Position numbers and translations under genes: made by a program. This document shows, in pieces, positions 8,301-23,300 of a stretch of DNA of 64,000 nt. Origin of the DNA: Metellina segmentata (Eukaryota > Arthropoda > Arachnida > Araneae > Tetragnathidae); assembly GCA_947359465.1 (NCBI GenBank), contig OX375879.1, positions 119,304,557-119,368,556 of the forward strand, in the 5' to 3' direction. How positions within the stretch are numbered: position 1 is the stretch's first letter; each line of letters starts with the position of its first letter. The notes below the pieces were generated by a model that made no database searches, was not told the origin of the DNA, and worked only from the letters and a program-made list of their open reading frames with translations.

Positions 8301-11300
8301 GAGGGGAAAACAAAATTGTTTGTCCCCAAAAGAGAGTATTTTGAGGTCAGCCAGTTCATAAATCGTGCAATGTCATTTTATGTCCAATTTGACGACCTAT
8401 TTCCCCACATAAAGACCAGGTACTCAAAATGGCATATAAATGAATCACGAAAAAAATTTAATCTTTGCGACATCAAAAAATGTCAGAAAAACTCGCCCTG
8501 CTTTTTACTACTGTTACATTCTGAGCGATAATTTGAATTCTATGAAACCGATTTGGCAAAACTTTATGCAAAATGGCACCAATTGCAGGCAAAATAGGCA
8601 CACATTTTTATTGAAAATTAGCGCTAAAGAAAGTTGTACGAGTCTAACAACCATTAATTTCCTTGAAATTGGCATCACTTGTAAAATTTCTGTAAAGAAA
8701 AATCTGGTTACGACATCCAGAAAATTAAGTGTTTTAAGGAAGACCTCTGAAAAAATTGACCAGTATGCAATATCGTACCATCATGGATCTTCACAATGAA
8801 TTTGGCGTCATTTGAAAATTTCCAAAGTCGGAAAAGAAAATGCTCGAAGATCTTAACTTGTCTGGGAGACAGGAAAAAAAGCAGTTTCCCGGAAGACTAT
8901 TGAAAAATCCAGAAGAGTTGGGAGTTATGAAATGGAGATACTGTCTTTGCAAAAAGGAATTTTCTGTTTATAATAAAAGGATCAGAATTGTTTTCCATGT
9001 GAATTCACTTATTACATTACACTGGGTGCCCTTCTATTCAAGTTTCTTTAATGGGCTCTTTTTAGTGGAAGCAACACAACTGAGCATGAATAAATAAAAG
9101 CTCTAACATTTACTAAACTGAAATATTCTTCTAGTATCATCCCTACTTCTTCTTCGGTTGAAAGACATTTAATTTAGTTTGTTGAAAAGCAGATGAAAAA
9201 ATTATTATTCAAACCAAAAGGCAATGGTATACCACAACTAATTCTTATGGCTTAGTAACCTCCAAGTAGGGAACAAATAGGCAGGAAATTTAGGTTTTTT
9301 TTGTACACTAGGGGCTTTCGAACCCTGCACGCTTAGACTCGCCAACACCCGGGGATTGCTATGCAATCCCATTTAGTTTGCTTCGCAAACCAACATTCCT
9401 TTCGCAGAGTGAATCTCCTGGACAGCGAAACTATCTGAATAATTCGTATGATACTGATTTGACATTCTGGTCCATGACGACACAGCGAGGGCTTCGCCTC
9501 CTGCTTGCTTACGCTCGCCGACCCCCGGGGATTAATACGCAAACCCATTTGGTTTGCTTCACAAACCAAGACTCCTTTTGCAAGTGATTTCACTTTTTTT
9601 TACTTTAACACTTAATGCACCCTAAACTAATAGCCGCATCAGTAAAAAAACCTTCTGCATCTTGTTCCCTGTACAATTTTAAATAAACCGTGTTAATGTT
9701 CTAACTTTAAGATCTGTACTTTCTCGGTAAACCGTCTGAGAACAGAGTGAAATAAGCGAGCTATTTCCCTCGCTAATTAAAAAGAAATCGTTTCCATGGC
9801 AATTGCTGCTACAATAAATTTGATATCTGGCAAACCCAATAGCAAAAAATGCAACCTTCATTTCCGTGAGAAACATGCTGCGAGATATAAAAAATACGAA
9901 ATTTGTGTGACCAACTATTGATTGCATCAAATTTATTTATGAACGAATTACAAAAATAATTGTACTGTAAGAAAAATTACATTCTGAGGTATACTGTGAC
10001 ATTTTCATAGTTAAAAACTAATAGTAATAATATATAGATATAACAGTTTTAGTTTCAAATCGACTTTAATTATTAACCAATTAAAGAAATAATTGTACCA
10101 TAAGAAAGAGTACAATGTAAGGTATTCAGTGATGTTCTCAAATTAAAAAAATAATAGTAGTAAGCTGTAGATACGAGGGCTTTAACAAAAAGTAGCGAAA
10201 GTATCCAAAGATTTCGAATTTTGTGTGACCAACTTTTGATCGCATCAAATTTATTTATTAACCTATTTCAAAAATAATTGTACCGAAAGAGTACATTCTG
10301 AGGTATACTGCGATATTTTAAAACTTAAAAACTAATATTAATGAGATATAGATACGACAATTTAAAAAAAAATAAAAATGTGCTGATTTTCCCTGACTAT
10401 TGAAATTTTGAAAAAAACTCAACAAGCTGCAAAAATTTACGTTGAGAGGTACTCTTTAAAAAAAAAAACTCTTTGCTTAGACTGAAAATGTGTATGTGCT
10501 TTGCTCATTCGCGGAAGAAATTTCGCCTTTTCACCTTTGACACTTAATAAACCCTAAACTAACAATCACATCGAAAAAAGATCTTTACAATTGTCCAGGG
10601 CACACGATGCTGGAGGGGGGTGACCGAAGGTCCTGGGCCGTAGGCCCTCTACCTTCTGCAGGAACAAACTGTAAACTGAGGAAAATGTGAATTTGCAGAA
10701 CTTTAAACAGTTGAAAGCATGGTTCTATTGACCAATGGGAGTTGAAGGATGGTTCAGGTGGGAGTGGTCACAGAGGATTGACAACGATTAGCTAAACAGC
10801 CGATGCAAAATGACCTGAAGTTAACATTAAGTGATCAAAATTATAAAAAATTAAAAGTTAAATGAAATTAAAGATAAAGAATGGCTCTAGGCCTTTTCTT
10901 GAATTCTCTTTGGCGGGGGGTAGTATCTGGGGATTTGCTGAATTACGGGATTATCGATAATTTCGAGTTTAGCATAAAATTTATGAGCGAGTTTACTGAA
11001 AAATTGTTTAAGTTCAGTAATTTTTAGATCTTCACGAATTTTAGTATTTCTGTAATACCAGGGGTAACCACTGATATTACGGAGAGTATCGTTTTGAAAA
11101 CTTTCTAGTTTAAGGAGGTTACTTCTTGCTGCATATCCCCAGACAAGACTGGCATAGCTGATTTTTGGTCGAATCATGGTTTTGTAAAGAAGCAATTTGT
11201 TGTCTAATGAAAGAATCGAATTTTGGCCAATTAGGGGGTAAAGGGTTTTTCTGGCTGCGGTGGCTTTATTTTTAAGGGTATAGATGTGGGGTCTCCAGGT

Positions 11301-14300
11301 TAGTTGTGAGTCCATTGTGACTCCAAGATAATTACTATTTCGGGACCAAGGGATTGGGTTTCCAAAGAAAACAGGGGGGGGGGGTCAGGAATAACTCTTT
11401 TCCTAGTGAAATAAGTAGCTTGGCACTTGTCAACATTTATTTTAATTCTCCATGCAGTAAGCCAGGATTCAATTGTATGTAGATAGTTTGTTAGTGTGTT
11501 CATGACTTCTGTAGAGTCATGATGTCTGGCTAACACAGCTGTGTCATCTGCAAACATGCATAGCATAGATGATTGATTTCGAGGAATGTCGTTCATGTAC
11601 AGATTAAATAATTTGGGTCCTAGAATTGAACCCTGTGGTGTGCCAGCCTGTATGGCATGAGTAGTAGAAAGGGTCTTGTTGACTCGAACGACAAAATGCC
11701 TGCTTGTCAGGTAGGAAAAAAGAAGTCTGATCAGTGAGGCAGGTATGCCTAATGTAATTAATTTGTGAATCAATCCATAAATCCAAACCCTATCAAAGGC
11801 CTTAGCCACATCTAGGAAGATTGCACCAGTGCTCTCTTTGTTTTTAAATCCGTCTAACACATGCTCAGTAACTCTAAGTAGTTGGTGGGTGGTAGACAGC
11901 TGTTTCCTGAAGCCAAATTGTTCAGGTATAAGAATGTTTAAGGGCACATGATGAAGAACAAACCATGTTAATTTCATATTTTTCTAATCTGAGCTTTCTA
12001 GGGAAACCGTCTAAGAATCAAGCTAAACAACAGTTTTCAATTCTGCTGCGGCGACGGCGGTAACTTTTTTTAATATAGAGAAAGGCCTTAAGCCAATGTG
12101 TCTCTTAACTAAATGTTTCTTTTTTTCCCCCTTAAATTTTTAATCCAGAATTTCATATTATGGATATATATTACAAAATTCAAACAAAGGGATAAGAGCA
12201 ATAACAAGCCTTAAAAGATAATTTTTTTTTAACAAATTTAAAAATAAATTTACAAAATTACATTTTTTTATGTGCTAAATTCCTTATAAAAATTATGACT
12301 TTTTCATATATTGCAAATAATCTAACACAATATATTAAACTAATTAAATTTCCATTTATTAAATAGCAGTACATCATGACAATACAAATCCACTGCAGTA
12401 GTGGTTCTTAAAGTTGGGTTTGAGAACTCTGATGAGGCTTCAGCGTGTCCACGAAAAACATGCAATATTTTACTAGCCAAGACAAATAACTTCCATTAAA
12501 AAAATAATACACTCTTACCTTCTCAAATTATTTAGCGTTCTAAAATCTAAAACAATTAGGCAATTACAAATACTCATAGATCAGAAATTAAATCTAATAT
12601 TTCTGGGCTAACTGCTCAAGAATAGTTTCATAGCTAACATTAAGATTGAAATATAATGTTGATGTTTATCATTAAATTAATTTTGCAAGTTCAGGGCCTT
12701 TTGATTTTATATTTCAGCTTATAATGTTTATTATTATCACTAATCATTAATGTGAAGTTTTTACATTTTATAATCTATTTAATATTGATCTAAATAGTTA
12801 ACTCCCAATAGCAAGATAAAAATAAGAATCACTATGGTCTCCATGTGCCCCATTTAATTTTATAAACTCAAGGGGTGCGAAAATCTTTTGATTTTTGAGG
12901 GGTCCTCAGAAGGAAAAGTTTGGAAACCAATGCAATAAAGCATTCTCCATAATTGCCACACCTTGGTATATTATTGTATCATAAAAACCAACTATTTTCT
13001 ATACCAGAACAGTCAATTCTCCATATTTTTTAAGTTCTCAGTATTAATACAGCTACTTCCATTTATTGAAACTAACGAAAAACAGTTACCTCATTCCACC
13101 GGTTGTGTGTGAACGTGGTTGTCGTCTCATCGCTTTGATCCTATTCAATTTATCTCCTTGAGTGACAGTGTCTTCACTTTCAGCGTTGTTGTTGTTATTG
13201 TCATTGCTGTTTCCTATCACTGCTCCATTCTGTAAAGCCTATATGAAGAAGAAGGAACAATTTGTTTAGAGATTTTTTGTTACCATCATCATGTCCTACA
13301 AATTACATTGGGAAGTAGATTGTTTTTATAGTTTTAGAATGAAAATGTTTACATTAATATACAATTATTAGAGTTATTAGAAAATAGTAATTAAATATAT
13401 GAAAAAATATTTAACTAAAGTTCATGCAATAAAATTATCAATTCAAGTTATAATGAAAAATATTTCACTGAGGTACTAAAACAATTTTCTAATATTGCAA
13501 AACAATTTTCTTTACAGAGACAAGTAAATTGCATTTGCTTCATAAACAGAATATAATTTCTTCCACATTTGTTGAGACAACTTCTCTTGAAACACATTAA
13601 GATGCTCAGATGAAGCAAAAGCAAGACATAAGACTCCTGGACTCGGTTTCTTTAGTGATATCTAATTTGCACTTTTAAATGTATTGCGTTGAATTTAGCT
13701 TTAACATATTGACTACTCATGAAAAAGCAACCACCATACCATCTCTCTCTATATATATCAAGCAGAGTTGGCGTCTGTTGTCTATAAAAATGTACACCAT
13801 TTAACCAAATTTCATATACTTATACTCTGGAACACTGCGGGAAGGATAGGCTAATTAAGATTAATATAATTAATTTAGATAGACTAATTAAGGATAACAA
13901 ACACCCTTCTATTTGAGCGAGATGTGCAGAAGGGACCAAAATCAATTAGAAATCGCCATAACATTGAGTATAAAACGATTGTTTTACGCACCTCAGATTG
14001 TAATTATTACCAGCGTTGAACGAAAATCAAGTTTTTAAAAATTGTTTTACCAGTATTGCTCACAAAAACAATTTCCCCCCCAAACAAATAAAATAATATT
14101 TATGTTTCAACTGACTTTTTATTTCTTTCCATGATGTAAATAATTTATAAATATCTGATTGACAACAAAAGAATATTTAAAACATTTAATTTGACATAAC
14201 TTACATTTTGTAATGGAACACGAAAAGACCAAAAGAAAAACTCATTGATCATAAAAGAGTAATTTTGCTACTCAGTATCTGGCAATGTCAGAATTAATGT

Positions 14301-17300
14301 TTCATTTTTTAATTTGATTTAGAATTATGTGTCTACATATTTGAGTTGACAGCGAGATGTTGTGGTCATAGTTGAGGAATCCCAAGTATTATAAATATGT
14401 GTTCTTTTGGTAAATAAATCATTATTGTCTTTATCAATAAATACTGTGCAAAAAACTTTGGTCAAGTTGTTCTATTTCAGAATACATTCAAGAAGCCTGC
14501 ACAGTTTTTTTAGAAACCTGCATTTTTTTCAAGAATCATAATTTTTTTCGGTTTGTACTTGTGTTCCGGTATATTACCTCTATTGCAGATATATTATTTA
14601 GGAGTTAGATTTTAATGATATATTTATTTCCTGTAAAATATAATTTGTAGAACTTTCTCTTAATATTAAAAAAAAGTTGCTGCAATCGCAGAATTGAAAA
14701 CTCGCTTTTTTCGCTCGAGTCTTAGACGGTTTCCCAAGAAAGTACGGATCAGAAAATAACGAAATTAACATGGTTTGTTCAAAATTGAACAGGAAACAAG
14801 AAGATTTTTGTACGATACAACTATGACTTTTTGCTAAAACTGTCATATCTATTGCTTATTACTAGTAGCTTTTAAAGTTGAAAACATCACTGAAAACCTT
14901 ATAATGTACTCTTTCTTATGGAACAATTATTTTTGAAATTGGTTAATAAATAAATTTGATGCAATCAAAAGTTGGTCACACAAATTTCGGAATATTGGGA
15001 AATTTTCATTGTTTGCAATTTTTGGGGTTGGTTAGCAGAGGGCAGAGCCCCCTAGTGTTTTATAAAAATAAATAAAATTTGGAAAACAAGTTTTTTAAGT
15101 AAGGTGTGTATTTTCTTACTTTAAAATGATAGGAATTTCGTTTCTGTTTGTACGTATGTAATTCAACATTTTATACATTGCAGATGTATTATTGAGTAGT
15201 TAAATTTCAACAAATTATTTATAGAACAAATATTTAACTAGAAGGGAAATCTCTTGCCAGTTTTTGTATAATTCGAACAACTTTCTTTAAATATTTGGTT
15301 GAATACACAATGGTTGTAGAGTGCTGTTTAATAAAAATAAATAAAATATACAAATCAAAACATTTAAGTAAGGTGTATAATTTCTTAGTTTAAAATGACC
15401 TGTAAAATTAAAAGAAAATCACTTTAAAATAAAATGAGTTAGGTTAAATTGAAATGGGTATTCATACCCTGTAGTTCAAATATATTTCAAAACAAATTTA
15501 CATTTGTTTTTCATATTTGATGGGTGTTTTTGAAAGCTGTATTTTCCATAGTAACTACATCTATCATTCTAAATAGGTATGTGGTTTCTATTTAGAAACC
15601 AAATATCCAAATTTAAAAAGTACCATAAACATTTGATTTCAAACTGAGAGTCCTGTTGGAGTAAAGTGAATTTAAAAAAGACTTTTTTGATCTTGAAATG
15701 CTATCACAGTTATCAATTTTTAAAAATTGAAATTTTTTGTCTTAAGCGACAGAATGTTGAGGTTCTTACTCTACATATTGAAGCAGTTCTTACACAACTT
15801 AGAACATGTGAATCGCTTGTTAAAAGCAATGGTTTTCTTTTTATAAAAAGGCTGTAAAATCAACTTTCTGTTTATTAAAAAAAAAAAAAATAAAAAAAAA
15901 AAACTTTCATATTGATGATTGAATTTGAAAACATCACTTACCAGAAGCAAGACTGCTGCAAGTAAAACATGTTCATAGGAAAACTAAGTGCAAGACTATA
16001 CGACAAAAATACACCATTTTTACTGAAAATGAATGGACAGGGATATTCATAATCACTCCATAACTCAAAATTGACTTCTGTCGTAGTTACCTTCAAAACA
16101 ACTTTTGTATTTTGTCGCACAGCAGAAGTGTGATGAGTATGAAATGGAGTGTATGGATGGATAGTAATCCCAATATTTGCACCCAAAGTAAATTGTAGAA
16201 GCTATAAGAAAGTTAAAATGATGATACAAATATTATTTTCTGTACACTCAAATGATGCTTGCATTCTTTTCATGAAAGAGAAGTGATTAGTCTGGTCAGT
16301 TTTCAATCAACAGTTCATTTATTCAACCTGAGCAATGCCGAGAAATTCTGCTAGCATATTATAAATATCTACCTCAGTAGGAAAAAGGGAGATGTACAAA
16401 TTTGCTGATTTGGAGTTATGTCCAAAATTCATTTCAATTTAAAGAAAGTTATAATAGAAAAAGTGACAAGGTTCTCTTGTCAATACATTATGAGAGAATC
16501 AAAACACTGATGTATTAATAAAATAAAAATTATTACATCAAGTGTCATAAAAAGCTAGAGAAATGCACATTAGAACTTTCCCCACCAAGATACAGAAATA
16601 TTGAGTCATCAATTTTTGATGACACTTGACTTTGGATGAGTACCATTGACCATGTTTCATGATTGCAGGAAAAATAAAACATGCTGTGTCCCCATAAAAA
16701 TTGAAAAGAAAAATCAGGCCTTTCCAAGACTCGTAATAAACCAGTAAATTCAAGATAGATGTAAAGAACTTTTAAACCTTCCTTTAAGCAAAAGAATCAA
16801 ATAAATGCATTTAATTGGAGACATTAAGTTAGAAAAGAGAGCTAGTTACCTTTTCCTTTCGACTTCGAGAAACACCTTCATTGTTCCTAGATCTATCTGT
16901 CAAGTGAATTTGATCAACTTTAGTAAGAATGTGTGACACATCGGTGTCTCTTTTTCGTACCGAAGATCTCGTGGACATTTTGGAAGGGGTGTAGTTGTTG
17001 TTTCGATTGTTGGCCTTCTCAGCTCGGAATATGTTTCCTTGATAGCACAAAAGGCCTTGTTTTCTAGGAATACAAAGTATAATTTTAGAATTAAAAATAG
17101 CTTTGAACATATTCATCAAAAGTCATTATTGAAATTCCCAGTATTTCTTAAAACTTCATCAGTTATTACTAAAGCCCGAATCGATATGCAAAAATGAAAA
17201 TGTGACCTGAAATATGAATTTCAAAATCCCAAAATATGCACACAAAAAAAATAATAATAATAAATAAAAAAAATAATAATAATAAAAAAAATAATAATAA

Positions 17301-20300
17301 ATAAATAAAATAAAAATAATTAAAAAAAAATAATAATAATTTTATTACAAAAGAATAATGAGGAGGATAAAGAGAAATTGAACCACACTTTCATTCAATT
17401 AATTGACAATTTTATTTTTAATGTGCCACATAATGATAAGTAAGAAATATACAAAGCATTTCAAATGTCCTCAGGGACATAACTAGGAGGATTGACGGGG
17501 CATGTGCCCGGGTGTCGGATTGCGAAGGGAAACTAAACAAGCAGAGTATTTTTTTTACAAGTATATATATATTTACGCACAGTAAAAGGGAAAACTTATT
17601 AGTTGACTACAAAAGGAGCTAAATGCAGAATTTGATCTGAGTAAAGAAGGGGGTGTAACGTCGTAGCGCCAGAGTGCTTGGGATAACGGGCTCGTGACTC
17701 GGAAAATTCCGGTGCCTGAAGTGGCTTTGATGCGCTGTCAAATGAAACTGAACTCAGTTAGCTTTTAGAGTGTCCAGTTGAGACGTCAGTTTTGAAGCCC
17801 TATTATTTGTCAATGAAATATCTTGGGATTAATTTGTTAGTTTATCTTATATTAAAAATGAAATTGCTGCAAATTAATCTGTTTACCTTTGAAATCAAGT
17901 CCTTACCATCTAAGTTGAATTAAAAATATTTGGAAAAGTGGAATTAATGTATGGTGGCGATTATAGGTGTTGTCGGGAGGGTTTGCTAGGTCGTTGGGGG
18001 TGCCAAGGCCTGCTTCTGTAAATCTCCCTTCCCAACACACTAAACAAAGTGTTTTTTTTTTGTAAAAATGTTTGTAAACAGAAAAAATTGTCCCAAGTAT
18101 GCAAAAAGCTCCAAACATGCAAAATGGTCCGAAATATACAAAAACATGCAAAATAAATTAGGATTTGTTTGGTTGCAAATTTCTAAAAAACACTCAATAC
18201 GAATTTCTATTAACATTACGGGCTAAAAAAAAGATATGCAAAATCTGAGCTCTAGTTATTACAAATCCATGGTGTAGATCATCAGTGTCCATTTCAAAAG
18301 TGATCAAATTATACAGTGCAATTTAAATGTGGGTATCAACTTCAGTGCAACAAAAATCCATATGAGAAACAAACATATATTTGATTACAAATGCATATTG
18401 AATACTTTTGCCAACTTAGTATAGATGACACAACAAAATGTTTTGCTTAACATACTGGAAGTGACTTGATATGCTGGACATAGTTAGTTAGCGAACTATT
18501 AACTTACCATATTTTACTTTTAATCATGTTTAGATTGAAGAGAGGTTTCTGTTGTTATAAACTAACCAGATCGTGATAATCATAACTGTGCGTCAAATCC
18601 CGATGAAAACCCTTGGAGGGTTAATCAGTTATATCATAAAGCTCTATATTAGGGTGGAGCGAAAAACACGAATTTCGGAAATTGAAAACGCCTATGGTGG
18701 GAATAGTTGGGGACTACCATGCTTATTAATAATACAAAATATGAGCTAAATCAATTAATATCTTCAGGTGCCAAAATCGCTTTGACATTTCGAAATTTTG
18801 CCAATTTTTTCACAAAAATAATAATAACACATTTAAAAATGTAATACATCTTATTTAAAGCCATGGGTGAGTGAAATGAACTTCCCTGCGTGTAAAAAAA
18901 AAAGTTTTACACCTAACATTATCCCGGAAAATAAAAATTTCCCCCTTTTTTTAGAGCGCCATCACGCGCGTCTCCACACACTCCGCTCAATAGACTTATC
19001 ATTACGATCACAAATTTACACGGGCGCTTCCCCTTGTAGACCTTCGCTGTTTTTGCATTATGAAAACAACCCAGAACTCAGCACGTGGAGGTGGCTGCAT
19101 AACAAGTTCCACCCCCCCCCCTAAAAATTTCAATTTAAGTTACTAGCTTACCCTAAAAAATTAAACTGAAGTTAGTGGCAAGTGGTTTAGCTTAAAAGTG
19201 GTTGATATTGGCTTTTGGTTTCAAATCTTGGTAAAGCAAGTCTGGAAGCAATTATTGACCGAATAAATCCATCTCGTGCTTTTGTACCACATACTGTACT
19301 ATATGCTTCAGTTACTAATTTAAAGCAACGTTCTACTGCTTGTGAATGGCATGGAAATTTAAACATGTTACTATTGGTTGGAACGTCTAGAATCATAGAC
19401 TTGAGTTGATCATCAGAAAGAGATACTGTGAGTGGTGGATCTGTAATGGAATTTGATAGCCATTCAATTAGATTTATGTAATCATCTGCTTCGAAGTTTA
19501 ACTTGGGAATTTTAAACTCGCGATTATTCTTTTCAACTTTTTTTGTCTTAGTTTTAAATTCTTCTAAGGCTCAATTCTCTGACATGTTTTTGATCATCAG
19601 CTAACATTGCCAAAATAATATTTCCTGAATGGGCATAATAAGCATTTCTTTGCAAAGTTAGATCTACTACAATTTTTAAATCCTCAGGCAAAAATCTCGA
19701 TTTATTTAAAATATGGTAAAAATGAAGACACCCGTACCAACATGATGACTGACTTTTAATTTTAAACCACACATATGAATGTACCTTCACAACATACTCT
19801 GTTAATATTTTCAAGTTATGCGTTGGATCTTCTGTTGAAACATATAACCTTAAAATTATATTTGTCATCGTCAATCCATCTGGAATGATTCAATTTTCTT
19901 GGATCTTTTTGTGACAAGCTTAATAGAATATATTTATTTGATATCCCTGTGCACATTTCGTAAAGGTATCGTTAATCAGTGATAAGATCCTCCAGGACAA
20001 TATCTGGTAAAGTTACTTCTATCTTTTCAAAGTTTGTTAAAGGCAATTTTTCACAAGATTCTAACATTTTCCCAATTTCTCCTATGTATCCTTTTGGTTC
20101 AGTGGTTTTCCCTTCTAAATGTTGCAACAAATGACGTAAAGGTAGCTGAGTAGCTTATTTGTATGTAATAAACAATTAAACTAATGCACAGAATGTCCTA
20201 AAAAGAGCTCGATATGTCGAATTTTTTAACATGCATTTTTAACATGCCATTTTTTAAACATGCATTTACCACTGTACCATCACAACCAACGACTTGCATC

Positions 20301-23300
20301 TTAGAAAATCGATATTTTTCTTCAAAAAAGTTAAAATACTTGTTTTAATATTTTGAGAAGAGCCAGTCGTAGGAGTGATATGTCCCATATATTTTGATCC
20401 TGGTTCTAGTATTAGAACGATATGTTCTTTTGTTACCGTCTTTCTAGAAATCCTTTCTCTTTCTTTAATCATTACTAAAGATTAATAATTTCGCTCCTCA
20501 AAATATATTTCATATTCTGATAAAGAGATAGTTTCCTCATTTTTCCTTTTCAGGTAGCTGCGGGTCTTTATCCTTTCTCTTCTAATTTTACTACGATCAA
20601 CTATGTTTGAAGAATCATCCTTGGAAATTTTTCACATATCCTTCAAAGCAGCATTTATTAGAATTCCTGCCGATCTATAGGAAAAAGCAATTCTGTCACA
20701 AGCCTGAGCTACATTTGGAAATTCAGTTCTCGTTTGTGAAGTTGAAGAAGAATTATGATCAATGATTGTGTTTATAGTGTCATTAGAATTCTTAAGCAAA
20801 TTAAAACTCAAAGTAGCTCCCGAAATGAAGGGCGAGAGTATTTTGGATTGTTTTCCTTTACAATCTTTGAGCTGAACGTTTTGGCTCTATGCTTCTCTTT
20901 CTTTGCGCTGCAATCTTTTCTTTAATCATTCTGCTGGTTTTAATGTCAACATTTCCAATGACCATTTTTCGAAATGTCCTTTGATCTGTTAAAAAAACTC
21001 TTTAAGCAATAGCTACTTTCATTTTGAAAGTACAACTGAGAAAGTTCTTACATTTACATATGCTAATATCAAATAGATTTTTTTTCTGCTGATTCCCTAA
21101 AGGACACAACTTTTTTCGAGAAATATAGTTTGACAGCATTTTTTAATAGTTTCTTAATATTTCCATATGTTTTATGGTATTTTTTCAGCATATATACTAT
21201 TTGTTGGTTTGTTAAAGTTCGAATCTCCCATAATCCTTTAAGCTCTTTAATTAAAATTAAACATACATCAGCCACATACTAGCATCTCTTTTATAATCTT
21301 TCTGTATGTAAAGATAATACTTTATAACATCTGCATATGTTGGAAGCATGTTAGGCTTCATTATTTCAGCCATTCCAAACACGGGACATACATCTACTGA
21401 TCGTGTCCTAGGCATTTTGACTAATTCACAGAACCGTGTATCCTTAACAAACAAAACAAACCAAACCCAAACAAAACTGAACTTAAAGATTAAAATTCTA
21501 TACAAAAATGTATAAAATAAGTAAAAATAAACAGTAAAATACGCAACAAGAAACGAAAGCGAATCAATTTTAACAAAGGACTTAGTTTTCCTTGATAGAC
21601 TAGATCGGTAGGGCATTTGCAGGATCATACACCTACTAGATATTTACAAAAAAGTGGGCGGGTATTTAAAGAAACCCAGACACCTCCACTCCATGTGGTG
21701 AAATACAAGTTATTTGCCCTTTATAAACAAGCGAAGAAAAGGAAGCGTTCGTGCACCCTAGTAACGAAGAACGTAATGATTAGTCTATTGAGAGGAGTGG
21801 AGAAGTGCGTGATATAGCGCTCTTAAAAAAGGGGAAATTTTTTAATTTCCGGGATAATGTTAGGTGTAAAACTTTTTTTTTTCAAGTAGGGTAGTTCATT
21901 TTACCCACCCATGGCTTTAAATAGGTTCCATTAAATTTATTAAATGCGCTAATATTGTTTTTGTGAAAAAATTGGCAAATTTTCGAAATGATTTTGGCAC
22001 TTGAAGATATTAATTGATTTAGCTCATATTTTGTACTATTAATAAGCATGGTAGTCCCCAACTATTCCCACCATAGGCGTTTTCAATTTCCGAAATTCGT
22101 GTTTTTCGCTCCACCCTACTCTATATGCAGCATTTTAAATTAACGGAAGTTCACGCTTAAAAATAATTATAAAAGACATGTAAATTCAGTACACATAGCA
22201 TCTGCTCTAATTTCTAAATTGTTTTACTTCAATCTGCATTCATCTGACTCACATCATATACCTTATTTCGATCAATTTATAATGAAAAAAACAATCTACT
22301 TATTATCTCCCAACGAAGTAAAAAATACAAAGCAACATTCAATTCTTTGTACTGGTGTCTTTCTAATAACATTTGGGCAAAAAGAGCTCACCCCAGTCAG
22401 GGTATCACCATTAGCTTGTAAACATTCATTTCAATTACAGTTAATTTTCCTCTTCAAATTCAATTTATTAAATTTTGAAGTCTCTACCTTTTTTCTTCAC
22501 TTCAATTTATTTCTATCATCCAGATTCCCCATTGCCTTCTGTAATATGATTAACTGAAGTTTCGTTAGTGACGAGCTTATCCGAATAATTTTAGTAACAT
22601 TATGCAACTCCATCAGATCAAATGTGCTTTAACACAGTGATAATATCAGCAAATGAATCCCATAGCAGTTGGATTTAAACTAAAAACAAATAATGTCGAT
22701 TTTTGAGCCACTTCTGCTAGTGACAAATGTATACGGATGATTGGTTTTCACCATAAGTTATTTTTAGTAGGGATGGGCTTGCAACATGTTTTGTCATTTA
22801 TAAAAATTAAGTAAAAGAGTAATAAACATACTCTTCAAGCCAATGCTGTTGATGTCCAATTATAGAACCCGGGCGACATATTCGAATCCATCCAATAGCC
22901 TCAGCTGCAGTGAAGTGGTGATGTTTCATAATGTAGCATGCAATCAGAGTACCAGTTCTACCTAAGCCAGCTGTGCAGTAAAAAAAAAACGTTAGATATT
23001 TTTTGTAAATCAATGGAAACTAATTACAATTCATTTCCGTGGTTACAATGCTAACTAATACAATAGTTTAAAAAAATTACATGAATCTGTTTGAATCAAA
23101 ATCTAACCAATATATTATAAGATGTACAGCATTGTTTATTTTTGTCATTGTCACAAAAATAAGAATTCACACTTACAACAACTAAAAGCAAAACTTGAAA
23201 TTGCCTTGATAAAAATGAAAATGGGATAATATTCCTTCGTTGTTGGTTGGTCAGTTTTTTCCACACAAGAGTTTATTGTGTAAAGGGACTTATAGCATAA

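Noticed and set aside
8298..9097. Three overlapping plus-strand frames of 77 to 119 codons
   Set aside because: They cross the dispersed repeat 8085-8860 and share no pattern with its other copy, so they are not conserved coding.
22219..22557. 112-codon plus-strand frame
   Set aside because: Composition is that of AT-rich intron; it has no similarity and no splice context.
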